Positions 16,318 to 25,239 of a stretch of 64,000 bases of DNA are shown here, piece by piece. The notes beneath the pieces were generated by a model, which worked only from the letters and a program-made list of their open reading frames with translations, ran no database searches and was not told the origin of the DNA. How positions within the stretch are numbered: the stretch's first letter is position 1; each line of letters opens with the position of its first letter. Origin of the DNA: Novosphingobium sp. IK01 (lineage in GTDB: Bacteria; Pseudomonadota; Alphaproteobacteria; Sphingomonadales; Sphingomonadaceae); contig NZ_BTFW01000001.1 in NCBI RefSeq assembly GCF_033242265.1, positions 3,469,902 to 3,533,901 on the forward strand, written 5' to 3'. A program made the translations under genes and the position numbers.

Positions 16318-18168
16318 ATGCAGCAACAGGCTCTTGTTTTCGCTCTGATCGGTATTCTTGGTATCGGCGCGCAGTGGATCGCGTGGCGCACCGGATGGCC
16401 GGCTATCGCCCTCATGCTCGTGGCGGGCGTTGTTGCCGGGCCGGTCACCGGGCTGGTCATTCCCGACCAGACATTTGGCGCCATGCTCAAGCCGATGATC
16501 TCCATCGCGGTGGCGCTGATCCTCTTTGAAGGGGGGCTCAGCCTCAATTTCCGCGAGTTGCGCAAGACCGAAGGCGCGGTGACGCGCCTGATGCTGATCG
16601 GCATTCCGGTCGGCTGGGGGCTGGGCACGCTGGCGTGCTATTATATCGCCGGGCTGGTCTGGCCGGTGGCCACGCTGTTTGCGGGCATTCTGGTGGTCAC
16701 CGGGCCCACGGTGGTGATCCCGCTGCTGCGCCAGAGCAATGTGGCTGCGCGCCCGCGCACGATCCTCAAGTGGGAAGCCATCGTCAACGATCCCATCGGC
16801 GCGCTGTGCGCGGTGGTCACCTATGAATGTCTGCGCCGCACGGGCGAGGGGGCGACGGTGGTTGCTGTTGTCGGCTCGCTGCTGGCGGCGGCGGTGGTGG
16901 CCGGGCTCATGGGCTATCTGGCGGCGCTGGCAATCGCCTGGGCTTTCCCGCGCGGCCATGTGCCCGAATATCTCAAGGCGCCGGTCCTGCTGGTGGCGGT
17001 CGTGGGCACGTTCGTGCTCTCCAATCTCATCGAGCAGGAAACCGGCCTTCTGGCCGTGACGGTGATGGGCGTGGCGATTGCCAACATGCGCCTCGACAGC
17101 CTGCGCGACATTCATCCGTTCAAGGAGAACATCACGGTCCTGCTCATTTCGGGCGTGTTCGTGCTGCTCTCGGCCTCGCTCGATTTCGGGGTTCTGCGCC
17201 ATTTCGAGTGGCGCTTTCTGGCCTATCTTCTGGCGGTGCTGTTCCTCGTGCGTCCGGCCACGGTGCTGGTCAGCCTGGCCTTCAGCAAGATCCCCTGGAA
17301 CGAGCGCCTGCTGGTGGCGTGGATCGCGCCGCGCGGGGTCGTGGCCGTGGCGATCTCGGGGCTTTTCGCGCTGCGGCTCGACCAGCTCGGCTATGGCGAC
17401 GGCAGCATTCTGGTGGCGCTTTCGTTCTCGGTGGTGGTCGCCACGATCATCGCGCATGGTTTCAGCATCCGTTTCGTTGCGCGCTGGCTGGGGGTGCAGG
17501 GCCCGCCGCGCAAGGGGTTGCTGATCGTGGGCAGCACTTCGTGGAGCCTGTCGCTGGCAGACCAGTTGCGCCAGCTCGACGTGCCGGTGATGATCGTCGA
17601 CACCAGCTGGCCGCGCCTCTCGCTTGCGCGTCAGGCGGGCATTGCCACCTACCATGGCGAAATTCTGGCCGAGGCGACCGAGGAACGCCTCGAACTCGGC
17701 CAGTTTCAGGTGCTCGTCGCCACGACCGACAGCGAGGCCTACAACGCCCTCGTGTGCAGCGAGTTCGCACCCGAATTCGGGCGCGATGCGGTCTACCAGC
17801 TGGGCGGCTCGGGCGACGACGAGGATCATCGCAGCCTGCCCGAAGCCCTGCGCGGGCGCGCGATGTTCGCCTCGGGCGCCGGAGTGGCCGAGATTCTCGA
17901 ACGCGAGCGTCTGGGCTGGACCTTCCGCAAGACAAGGCTGAGCGACCAGTTCGACTTTGCCGATGCGCAGGCCGCGCTGCCCGATCAGAGCGACATGCTG
18001 TTCGTGCTGCGCAAGGACGGGCGGATCGTGTTCTTCACCCATGCCTCGCGTCCCACGCCGCAGGCGGGCGACACGATCATTTCCTATGGCCCCTCGCGCC
18101 ACGAGGAACCCGAAGCCGCGCGTGGCGCTGTCAGGAACAGGAATGAGCAAAGGGAGGTGATGTCGTGA
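16318..18168 (+). CDS. CPA1-type cation:proton antiporter with a C-terminal RCK/TrkA-like domain
   Basis: 616 residues. The first 400 form about 12 membrane helices of a Na+/H+-exchanger fold: the unwound-helix motif TGPTVVIPLL near residue 128 and the ion-site Asn-Asp in EAIVNDPIGAL near residue 160 are both present. The C-terminal 210 residues are an RCK/TrkA_N-like cytoplasmic domain (KGLLIVGSTSWSLSLADQL, VMIVDTSW), followed by a TrkA_C-like end (RIVFFTHASRPTPQAGDTII). The Rossmann glycine motif reads GSTSWS rather than GxGxxG, so nucleotide binding may be lost or altered. It likely extrudes Na+ or K+ for pH or salt balance. The stop overlaps the next gene by four bases (GTGA). Confidence 0.9.
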   Translation: MQQQALVFALIGILGIGAQWIAWRTGWPAIALMLVAGVVAGPVTGLVIPDQTFGAMLKPMISIAVALILFEGGLSLNFRELRKTEGAVTRLMLIGIPVGWGLGTLACYYIAGLVWPVATLFAGILVVTGPTVVIPLLRQSNVAARPRTILKWEAIVNDPIGALCAVVTYECLRRTGEGATVVAVVGSLLAAAVVAGLMGYLAALAIAWAFPRGHVPEYLKAPVLLVAVVGTFVLSNLIEQETGLLAVTVMGVAIANMRLDSLRDIHPFKENITVLLISGVFVLLSASLDFGVLRHFEWRFLAYLLAVLFLVRPATVLVSLAFSKIPWNERLLVAWIAPRGVVAVAISGLFALRLDQLGYGDGSILVALSFSVVVATIIAHGFSIRFVARWLGVQGPPRKGLLIVGSTSWSLSLADQLRQLDVPVMIVDTSWPRLSLARQAGIATYHGEILAEATEERLELGQFQVLVATTDSEAYNALVCSEFAPEFGRDAVYQLGGSGDDEDHRSLPEALRGRAMFASGAGVAEILERERLGWTFRKTRLSDQFDFADAQAALPDQSDMLFVLRKDGRIVFFTHASRPTPQAGDTIISYGPSRHEEPEAARGAVRNRNEQREVMS

Positions 18169-18827
18169 GACGCGCGTCGATCATCGCGTTTTCGGTTCTT
18201 CTGGCCACGCTGGGCGGCTGCAACAGACCCGGCCCGGACAAGCCCGGTCAGGATGCCTCCGCGCAGGCTTCGGATCAGGCCGATGACGGGCAGGGGGAAG
18301 GCGAGGGCGGGGCCAGTTCTGCTGCCGGTCAGTCTGCTTCAGGCGAACCGGCGCCCGAGCCGAAAAAGTCGATCATCCGCCCCGAGGTCGACGCCGGGCC
18401 GACGCAGGCCCCGGTGCTGCTGCCGGTGCATCTCGTCGTGCCCTGGCCGGCCAGGGCTGTCCGGCTCGACGATGCCGGCCGGGCGCTGATCGATGGCCTG
18501 CTGGGCGATCCGACGTTTCAGGCCGGGGGCCCGGTCACGATCTGGGGGCACAGCGATTCCCATGGCACGGACAGCGCAAATCTGGCCTCCTCGCGCCAGC
18601 GCGCCCTGGCGGCGCGGGCCTATCTGATCGCAAAGGGGGTGAACCCGGCGCGGATCACGGTTGTCGCCATGGGCGAGGCCAGCCCGCTGGTGCCCAACCG
18701 CCGCCGCGACGGCACCGACGATCCCGACGCGCGCGCGAAGAACCGCCGGGTCGAGATCGAGGCCGTCGCACCCCTTCCGGCGGCGCCGCCTGCTGCCCCG
18801 AACGGGAAACAGGCCGGACCTGCATAA
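18165..18827 (+). CDS. OmpA-family lipoprotein
   Basis: 220 residues from a GTG start that overlaps the antiporter stop by four bases. A lipobox (LLATLGGC, Cys19) marks it as a lipoprotein. A low-complexity linker rich in Ala, Gln, Gly and Glu spans residues 25-70. An OmpA-C-like peptidoglycan-binding domain follows: VTIWGHSDSHGTDSANLASS, RQRALAARAYL, and NRRVEIE, which keep the Asp and Arg residues that bind diaminopimelate. It should anchor the outer membrane to the cell wall. Co-translation with a cation antiporter is uncommon and suggests a shared role in osmotic or ionic stress, an inference from context. Confidence 0.87.
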   Translation: MRRASIIAFSVLLATLGGCNRPGPDKPGQDASAQASDQADDGQGEGEGGASSAAGQSASGEPAPEPKKSIIRPEVDAGPTQAPVLLPVHLVVPWPARAVRLDDAGRALIDGLLGDPTFQAGGPVTIWGHSDSHGTDSANLASSRQRALAARAYLIAKGVNPARITVVAMGEASPLVPNRRRDGTDDPDARAKNRRVEIEAVAPLPAAPPAAPNGKQAGPA

Positions 18828-18842
18828 GCTCCGGCCTGCTTT
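18810..18842 (+). terminator. Possible terminator between convergent OmpA-like and nuclease genes
   Basis: CAGGCCGG (18810-18817) pairs with CCGGCCTG (18831-18838) across the OmpA-like stop codon. The T-tract is short (CTTTC), so termination strength is doubtful. Confidence 0.35.
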
Positions 18843-18864
18843 CGCGCCCCGATCCGGTGCGCCC

Positions 18865-19662
18865 TCAGGGACGGGGCGGGGGCGCGCTTTCAAAGATCCG
18901 GTTGAGCGTTGCCGCGATGCGCACCCCGGCCTGTTCGAGCCTTTGATCGACTTCCCCGCGATGCTGGTAGGCATAGTCCCAGCTCAGCGCCGGGTCGGTG
19001 GGGTAGATCGTCTTGCGCAGGGCCACGCTCTCGTGAATCCACACGTTCGGGTCGGTCTGGTTCCAGGCGATCACCTCCTGCGGGGTGATCGCGCGGGACA
19101 GCCAGTGCGCATATTCGGAATAGGACAGCCCGCGCTGTTCGATCAGCGCCGAATCCCAGATCGAATGCAGATTGGTCGGTTTGCCGAACCAGCTGACCGA
19201 GACGGTATTGCCCCCCCGATCATCGCCCGCGCCGGCATGGAGCGGCTGGTGCAGGTCGCCCACGATGTGAACCACGAAGCGCAGTGCCATGCGCTGTTCG
19301 TCGGGCGAGGCCTTGGGATCGCGCAGCACGGCGGAAAAATGCGCCAGCGCGGTGACCGCGTCGCCTGCGGGCGGGGCGTCCGAAGTCTGGTAGTCGTCGC
19401 CCTTGACCGTGACATAGTGCCAGGGGCTGGCGGTCTTCTGCCAGAACGGATCGGGGGCCGAGCGCATGTCGTCGGGCCAGGTGGCGGCCTGGGCGAGGTC
19501 TTCATTGCCCAGCAGCAGGCGCACCCGCGCGCGGGCCAGGCCGCTCAGGTTCTCGTCGGCGATGGCGCCGGTGATGCGATGGCCGATGGGCCCCCAGGCA
19601 TGGGCCGGGGACGACAGGCAGAGCGAAGCGGCGATGAAGCCGGACAGGGCGGGTTTGCGCAT
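18865..19662 (-). CDS. S1/P1-type zinc nuclease, exported
   Basis: 265 residues with a signal peptide that ends AHA before Trp23. The mature N-terminus WGPIGHR is diagnostic, because the N-terminal Trp coordinates zinc in this family. Further ligands are seen in AATWPDD, SPWHYVTV, HIVGDLHQPLHAGAGDDRGG and NLHSIWDSALIE. The enzyme cleaves single-stranded DNA and RNA and can remove 3' phosphates. In bacteria it probably works in the periplasm or outside the cell in nucleic-acid scavenging. It is convergent with the OmpA-like gene and stands alone. Confidence 0.93.
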   Translation of the reverse strand: MRKPALSGFIAASLCLSSPAHAWGPIGHRITGAIADENLSGLARARVRLLLGNEDLAQAATWPDDMRSAPDPFWQKTASPWHYVTVKGDDYQTSDAPPAGDAVTALAHFSAVLRDPKASPDEQRMALRFVVHIVGDLHQPLHAGAGDDRGGNTVSVSWFGKPTNLHSIWDSALIEQRGLSYSEYAHWLSRAITPQEVIAWNQTDPNVWIHESVALRKTIYPTDPALSWDYAYQHRGEVDQRLEQAGVRIAATLNRIFESAPPPRP

Positions 19663-20434
19663 GGCTCCATTTCATAATGCAGATGACGCGGCGGGAAAGC
19701 CCGTTGACGCGAAAGAGCGCATGTCCGGTGGCGACAGGTGTCGCACGGCCGGGAACGGTTCGGGGCTGGACACCCGGTGAGCAGTCTGGTTCAATAGTCG
19801 GACTGAAACCGGTGCCGGAATCATGTATGGCAGCGCAGTCAATAAAAAGGGAGAAAATTCGTATGCAGTCGTAAGGCATACCTATGCGGTTGCCGTGATC
19901 TGCCGAATTTTAGATGCTAGCGGCAGGACAGCTCAACGGAACTATCGAAAAACGTGGTTCTCGGCAGCATGTCCGGTCTTGCCGGAACGAGGGGGTCTGC
20001 ACAACGTGACAAGTTGTCTCACCCCCCTTTGTTCGGCCATGACTGACAGCGTTGTCTGGAATTGTGTCGATAAACTCCGACAATGGGTAATTTGGGAGAA
20101 CGGGCAACGAACCTGAGGCTGACATGTTCGACTTTCCCGGTTCCGGGCGTTTTTCCGGGGCGGGAGCGGGCAGGGGATGGGCTTTCCGGCGACATGGGCC
20201 GCTCGTGACCGGGCGGATTGGTCTCATGTCGACCACGCTTTTCCAGACTGGTCGATGAGCGGGCACGAGGCTGTGGGGCTGTTGACCCCAAACGGGGCAT
20301 TCGGGCGGTGCGAGGGTTCGCCAGAACCGCCCCCGGATGCGTCTGAAGGCAAGATGGGAGGCTGGCGCCGGGGGATCTGCAAGATCCGAAAACGCCAGCA
20401 TGATCAATAACATAAACAGATATGATGGTGAAAA
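19663..20434. other. Long intergenic region before the porin
   Basis: 772 bases with no gene I can support. Short frames of 65-97 codons on both strands have no recognisable domain, poor ribosome sites and mixed composition. The base composition is less GC-rich than the flanking genes in places (for example 19840-19920). It must contain the promoters of the S1/P1 nuclease (minus) and the porin (plus). I could not assign a riboswitch or small RNA. Confidence 0.5.
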
Positions 20435-21838
20435 ATGAAAAAGATGAATCATTTTGCAGGGTCGGTTTGCGCTGTCATTGCCACCACGCTCATGCTGCCC
20501 GGCGCGGCCTGGGCCGATGCGCCTGCCGCTGATGCGGCCAGCCCCGTCGTGGCACCTTCGGCCGAACCGGTTTCTGGTGGGAGAGAGCCTGCTGTCACGT
20601 CGCTGCCCGGTGGCCTGGTCCGCAAGACCTATGATGGCATTCTGGGCGACTGGGGCGGCCTGCGCGAGAAGCTCGATGATGCCGGCGTCGGCCTGACGGT
20701 CGCCTATGGCAACGAATTTGCCGCCAATGTCGCGGGTGGTGCGCGCAAGGATGCCACTGCGGTCGGCCAGCTGGTGCTCGGCACCGATCTCGACATGGAC
20801 AAGATCGCGGGGATCCACGGCGGGTCGTTCCACGGCAAGATCACCTATCGCCATGGCCCCAACCTGGGGGACAAGGCCGGTCTCGAAACCCTTCAGCTGG
20901 TGCAGGAAGTCTGGGGGCGCGGCCAGACCTGGCGCGTGACCGAAGCCTATTACCAGCAGCAGATCGGCGCCTCGCTCGATGTGAAGATCGGCCGCATGAC
21001 CATGGGCTCGGACTTCGAGCAGATGGGCTGCGAGTTCCAGAACCTGAGCTTCTGCGGCGCGGCTGTCGGCAACCTCGTGGGCGATTACTGGTACAACTGG
21101 CCGATCAGCCAGTGGGCGCTGGTCGCCAATTACAAGCACAAGTCGTGGTATGTGAAGGCCGCCGTGTTCGAGGCCAACCGTCACAGCCTCGACAACAATT
21201 TCGCCTTCAACCACGGTGGCGCCGATGGCGTGACGGTCCCGGTCGAAGCGGGCTGGACCCCGCGTCTGGGTTCGCGCGGGCTGCCCGGTGTCTACAAGAT
21301 CGGTGCCTGGTACAACTCGCAGCGCGCCGATGACGTGCTGCTGGGTGTCGACGGCCAGCCGGTCGGCGCGCGCGACATCGACCCGATGGCGCGTCGGGGC
21401 CGCTATGGTGGCTACATCGCCATCCGCCAGCAGATCACCGGTTCCTACACGAAGGACCCGCTGACCGGCGCGATGGTGACCCGTGGCGTGAGCGTGCAGT
21501 TCAACCTGACCCAGACCGACCGCCGCACCGCGCGCACCGACAACCAGCTGACGGCCGGGCTGCTCTGGTCGGCGCCGTTCTCGGCCCGTCCGCACGATGA
21601 ACTGGGCTGGGCGATCGGCCGCACCAATGTGAACAGCCGGGCGGCCTATGGCGAGCAACTGGCTTCGCCGACCGGGCGCCATGCCGACGCGGAGTACCTG
21701 ACCGAGTTCTACTACGGGGTCCACATCTACCCCGGCGTGATGCTCAAGCCCAACATCCAGTACATCGTCAATCCCGGCGGATACCACACCAACAAGGACG
21801 TCGTGATCCTTGGGATGAAGAGTTCTTTCGCGCTGTAA
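20435..21838 (+). CDS. oprB: OprB-family carbohydrate porin
   Basis: 467 residues. The signal peptide ends near LPGAAWADA (residue 28). The mature protein begins a typical OprB domain: YDGILGDWGGLREKLDDAGV near residue 65, GNEFAANVAGG, AYYQQQIGASLDVKIGRMTM, and a final beta strand ending VVILGMKSSFAL. OprB porins let glucose and other sugars across the outer membrane. The next gene, 91 bases downstream in the same direction, oxidises glucose in the periplasm, so the two probably form one functional unit. The symbol is by family resemblance. Confidence 0.9.
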   Translation: MKKMNHFAGSVCAVIATTLMLPGAAWADAPAADAASPVVAPSAEPVSGGREPAVTSLPGGLVRKTYDGILGDWGGLREKLDDAGVGLTVAYGNEFAANVAGGARKDATAVGQLVLGTDLDMDKIAGIHGGSFHGKITYRHGPNLGDKAGLETLQLVQEVWGRGQTWRVTEAYYQQQIGASLDVKIGRMTMGSDFEQMGCEFQNLSFCGAAVGNLVGDYWYNWPISQWALVANYKHKSWYVKAAVFEANRHSLDNNFAFNHGGADGVTVPVEAGWTPRLGSRGLPGVYKIGAWYNSQRADDVLLGVDGQPVGARDIDPMARRGRYGGYIAIRQQITGSYTKDPLTGAMVTRGVSVQFNLTQTDRRTARTDNQLTAGLLWSAPFSARPHDELGWAIGRTNVNSRAAYGEQLASPTGRHADAEYLTEFYYGVHIYPGVMLKPNIQYIVNPGGYHTNKDVVILGMKSSFAL

Positions 21839-21874
21839 GTATCTGATCCGAAGCTATCGTTTCGGAGCGGGCTC

Positions 21875-21899
21875 TAAAATCTCGGGGAGGGGATTTTAT
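21875..21899. promoter_or_regulatory. Inverted repeat between porin and glucose dehydrogenase genes
   Basis: TAAAATC and GATTTTA form a 7-bp inverted repeat around a G-rich loop of about ten bases, within the 91-base spacer. There is no T-tract directly after it. It could be an mRNA processing or stability hairpin, or a weak attenuator. Confidence 0.3.
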
Positions 21900-21929
21900 T
21901 AATTCTAATGGAAGCAAGGGGTAATTAAA

Positions 21930-24341
21930 ATGTCCTCCCCCACAATTCAGGACCCTCTCCCAGGAAAGGGAGCGGGTCTTCCCCTCAGGCTGGCATCGAT
22001 ACTGGTCCTGCTTGTCGCCATTCCGCTCGTTCTGGGCGGTGGCTGGCTGGTCGCGCTGGGCGGCTCGGCCTATTACGTGATCACCGGCGTCGTGCTGCTG
22101 GTCAATGCCGTGCTGCTCTGGCGTTCGTGCAAGTGGGCCTATCCGCTGTTTGCCGCCGTGATCCTGGGCACGATGGTCTGGGCGATCGGCGAAGCGGGCA
22201 TCGATTTCTGGCGCCTTGCCCCGCGTGGTGACGTGCTCGTTCCGCTTGGCATCGTGCTGCTGCTGCCCTGGGTCGTGCGCGCCCATGCGGCGGGCCGTGC
22301 GCCGATGCGCTGGCCGCTGGTGGTCGCGCTGGTTGCTGCGGTGGGCACGCTGGCCTGCTCTTTGACTGCCGATCGCGTTTCGATCAACGGCAGCCTGCCG
22401 GGCGCGCCGGGTGCGGTCGATCTGGCCGACGGCATCTCGCCCGAGGACTGGACCGCCTATGGCCGCACCAATGCCGGCCTGCGCTTCTCGCCGCTGACCC
22501 AGATCAGCCCAGACAATGTCTCGAACCTCAAGGTCGCCTGGACCTTCCGCACCGGCGACCTGCCCGCGCTGGGCAAGGCCGATCCGGTCGAATCCACGTT
22601 CGAGGTGACCCCGATCAAGGTCGGCAATCTGGTCTACCTGTGCTCGGCCCACCAGATCGCTTTCGCGCTTGATGCCGCCACCGGCAAGCAGGTGTGGAAG
22701 TTCGATCCCAAGCTGGTCGACGACAACAGCTTCCAGCACCTGACCTGCCGGGGCCTGTCGTATCACGAAAACGTCGCCAATGCTCTCGACACCACGGGCA
22801 AGCCCGCGCCTGCCGAGTGTGCAAAGCGCGTGATCCTGCCGACCAACGATGGCCGCGTGATCGCCCTCGACGCGCTGACCGGCAAGCTGTGCCACAGCTT
22901 TGGCGCCAACGGCACGATCGATCTCAACAAGCAGATCAATCTGGTACGTGGCGGCTTCTATGAAGTGACCTCGCCGCCGGTCGTCACCCGGAACATGATC
23001 ATCGTCAACGGCGCGGTCATCGACAACTACTCGACCAACGAACCCTCGGGCGTGGTGCGGGGCTACGATGTCTACACCGGCCGTCTGGTCTGGGCATGGG
23101 ATTCGGGCGCAAGGGATGAAAACCGCATCCCCGGTCCGAACGAAACCTATACCCGCAACTCGCCCAACTCGTGGATCACGGCCTCGGCCGACGAAAAGCT
23201 GGGCCTTGTCTACATACCGATGGGCGTGTCCTCGCCCGATATCTTCGGCGGCAACCGTTCGGCCCTGAACGAGCGCTATGCGACCTCGCTGGTCGCGCTC
23301 GACATCGCCACGGGCAAGCGCGTGTGGAACTACCAGACCGTGCACCACGACCTGTGGGACATGGACGTTCCCTCGCAGCCCACGCTGGCCGACATCCAGA
23401 CCGCCCACGGCATCGTCCCGGCGATCTATGCCCCGGCCAAGACCGGCAACATCTTCGTGCTCGACCGCCGCACGGGCAAGCCGATCGTCCCGGCGCCCGA
23501 ACGCGCCGTGCTGCAGGGGGGCGCGCCGGGTGAATGGCTGTCGAAGACCCAGCCGTTCTCCGAGCTGACGCTGCGTCCGGCCGAGAACCTGACCGACGCG
23601 AACATGTGGGGCGCCACCATGTTCGACCAGATGGCCTGCCGGATCATGTTCAAGCGCCTGCGCTATGATGGTCCGTTCACGCCGCCCTCGCTTCAGGGCA
23701 CGCTGGTGTTCCCCGGCAATCTGGGCATGTTCGAATGGGGCGGCATCTCGATCGACCCCAGGCGCCAGATTGCTGTCGCCAACCCGATGAACATTCCGTT
23801 CGTCTCGCGCCTGATCCCGCGTGGCCCGGGCAACCCGGCCCAGCCCAACAATGCGCACCCGGCGGGTACGGAAACGGGCGTCCAGCCAATGTATGGCTCG
23901 CCCTATGGCGTGGAACTCAATGCGTTCCTCTCGCCGCTCGGCCTGCCTTGCATGCAGCCGCCCTGGGGTTATGTCACGGGGATCGACCTGAAGACCAACA
24001 AGGTCATCTGGAAGCACCGCGTGGGCACCACCCGTGACAACGGCGTTCCCCTGCCGCTCAGGATCGGCGTGCCGATGCTTGGTGGCACGATCACCACGGC
24101 GGGCGGCGTCTCGTTCCTCACGGCGACGCAGGACAACTTCATCCGCGGCTTCGACGTGACCACCGGCAAGATGCTGTGGGAATCCCGCCTGCCTGCGGGC
24201 GGCCAGTCGACCCCGATGACCTATGCCGTGAACGGAAAGCAGTTCGTGGTGACGGCGGCGGGCGGTCATGGCTCGTTCGGCACCAAAATCGGCGATTACA
24301 TCATCGCCTATGCGCTGCCCGACCAGAAGACCGCGCACTGA
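21930..24341 (+). CDS. gcd: Membrane-bound PQQ-dependent glucose dehydrogenase
   Basis: 803 residues, the family's usual size. Five N-terminal membrane helices (residues about 18-145) anchor the enzyme and bind ubiquinone. The periplasmic eight-bladed PQQ propeller starts at EDWTAYGRTNAGLRFSPLTQ and contains FEVTPIKVGNLVYLCS, TRNSPNSWITASADE, YQTVHHDLWDMDVPSQPTLA, GGTITTAGGVSFLTATQDN and a final FGTKIGDYIIAYALPD. It oxidises D-glucose to gluconolactone and passes electrons to the respiratory chain. Apoenzyme needs PQQ made elsewhere in the genome or supplied. A bidirectional terminator follows. Confidence 0.96.
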   Translation: MSSPTIQDPLPGKGAGLPLRLASILVLLVAIPLVLGGGWLVALGGSAYYVITGVVLLVNAVLLWRSCKWAYPLFAAVILGTMVWAIGEAGIDFWRLAPRGDVLVPLGIVLLLPWVVRAHAAGRAPMRWPLVVALVAAVGTLACSLTADRVSINGSLPGAPGAVDLADGISPEDWTAYGRTNAGLRFSPLTQISPDNVSNLKVAWTFRTGDLPALGKADPVESTFEVTPIKVGNLVYLCSAHQIAFALDAATGKQVWKFDPKLVDDNSFQHLTCRGLSYHENVANALDTTGKPAPAECAKRVILPTNDGRVIALDALTGKLCHSFGANGTIDLNKQINLVRGGFYEVTSPPVVTRNMIIVNGAVIDNYSTNEPSGVVRGYDVYTGRLVWAWDSGARDENRIPGPNETYTRNSPNSWITASADEKLGLVYIPMGVSSPDIFGGNRSALNERYATSLVALDIATGKRVWNYQTVHHDLWDMDVPSQPTLADIQTAHGIVPAIYAPAKTGNIFVLDRRTGKPIVPAPERAVLQGGAPGEWLSKTQPFSELTLRPAENLTDANMWGATMFDQMACRIMFKRLRYDGPFTPPSLQGTLVFPGNLGMFEWGGISIDPRRQIAVANPMNIPFVSRLIPRGPGNPAQPNNAHPAGTETGVQPMYGSPYGVELNAFLSPLGLPCMQPPWGYVTGIDLKTNKVIWKHRVGTTRDNGVPLPLRIGVPMLGGTITTAGGVSFLTATQDNFIRGFDVTTGKMLWESRLPAGGQSTPMTYAVNGKQFVVTAAGGHGSFGTKIGDYIIAYALPDQKTAH

Positions 24342-24400
24342 TGTGATGGCCCCGGCGTGTGGCGCAGGCTGCGCGTCGGGGCCTTGCAGGCAAAAAATGG

Positions 24401-24438
24401 AAAACCCCGATGGGCCTTGGTGGCGCATCGGGGTTTTT
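24401..24438. terminator. Bidirectional terminator between gcd and the TetR gene
   Basis: AAAACCCCGATG (24401-24412) pairs with CATCGGGGTTTTT (24426-24438). The stem is flanked by A and T runs, so it can end transcription from both sides, suiting the convergent gcd and TetR genes. Confidence 0.88.
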
Positions 24439-24481
24439 CGTGTCTGTCGCAGGCCTTCGCGCAAAGGCCTTTCCGGGGGAC

Positions 24482-25174
24482 TCAGGAATAGTGGTGCCGG
24501 GCAAAGAACCGCGCGAGTTCACGCGGCTGGGCGGGCTTGCCGGTGAAGATTTCGACATAGTGGGCCACGCGCGGCATGCGCACGTTGGGCGCCTCGACCG
24601 TCTGCATGCTGATATAGCCGATCTGCGTCAGGTAGACGGTGCGCGCGCGGGCATCGGCCTCGGCGAGGGGATAGCCGAAGCGGGTGAACATCGCGGTGAT
24701 CGCTTCGAGCCGCTGCTGGTCGGCGGCCTTGATCTCGGCGGCCACCTCCTCGCTCTGGAGCGCCCAGCTGCGCACCGCGAATTCGAAGCGGGTATCGAAC
24801 AGCTCGGGATCGAGCCAGCAGTCGAACAGGTTGAGCGTGGCCTCGCCGATGGTCTCGGCATAGGCCGACGAGCGTTCGCGAATCGAGCCGGTGTTGCGGT
24901 CGCGCCAGCGTTCGAGAACCGCGTCGAGCAGCTCCTCGCGGTCTTCGAAGAACCAGTAGAAGCTCGTGCGCGAGAGCTTGAGCCGCTTGGACAGCGGCTG
25001 GATCATCACCGCGGCAACGCCCTGATCGAGCAGGAGTTCGCAGGCCGCATCGAGCCACAGCTCGCGCGAGCCGCGATTGGCCCCATCACGCGAATCGGGT
25101 TTGGCGGCCGCCTCCGTCCGCCTTGTCCGGGCGGCTTTGCGGACGGGTTCCGCTTCTTCCGATTGTACAACCAT
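24482..25174 (-). CDS. TetR-family transcriptional regulator
   Basis: 230 residues from the ATG at 25174, chosen because AAGG lies eight bases upstream; starts at 25180 and 25201 are possible but the latter would overlap the putative operator. An unusually long basic N-terminal tail (about 40 residues, RKAARTRRTEAAAKPDSRDG) precedes the helix-turn-helix (LLLDQGVAAVMIQPLSKRLK, LSRTSFYWFFEDREELLDAV). The C-terminal ligand domain includes LNLFDCWLDPELFDTRFEFA. It is divergent from the flavoprotein at 25240 and probably controls it and itself. Confidence 0.9.
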   Translation of the reverse strand: MVVQSEEAEPVRKAARTRRTEAAAKPDSRDGANRGSRELWLDAACELLLDQGVAAVMIQPLSKRLKLSRTSFYWFFEDREELLDAVLERWRDRNTGSIRERSSAYAETIGEATLNLFDCWLDPELFDTRFEFAVRSWALQSEEVAAEIKAADQQRLEAITAMFTRFGYPLAEADARARTVYLTQIGYISMQTVEAPNVRMPRVAHYVEIFTGKPAQPRELARFFARHHYS

Positions 25175-25194
25175 GACCATATCCTTGACGCATG

Positions 25195-25213
25195 TGAACA
25201 TATGTGGTGTTCA
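25195..25213. promoter_or_regulatory. Palindromic operator candidate between TetR and flavoprotein genes
   Basis: TGAACA (25195-25200) and TGTTCA (25208-25213) form a perfect inverted repeat with a 7-base spacer, 19 bases in total. It lies in the 65-base divergent gap, the usual place for a TetR-family site. Confidence 0.55.
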
Positions 25214-25239
25214 GGGTGAAACCCAGCAAAGGCGCACCC

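Noticed and set aside
16015..18150. 711-codon open frame on the minus strand opposite the antiporter
   Set aside because: Low-complexity, His/Arg/Gln-rich shadow. The plus-strand gene has clear antiporter motifs.
19943..20010. GGAAC-type promoter (EcfG general stress) in the porin upstream region
   Set aside because: GGAAC at 19983 has CGTG in place of CGTT at the right spacing; too weak to claim.
19677..20410. Small frames (65-97 codons) before the porin
   Set aside because: Composition unlike neighbouring genes, no good starts, frames overlap on both strands.
21768..24464. 898-codon open frame on the minus strand
   Set aside because: Antisense shadow of the glucose dehydrogenase gene, made possible by strong third-position GC bias.
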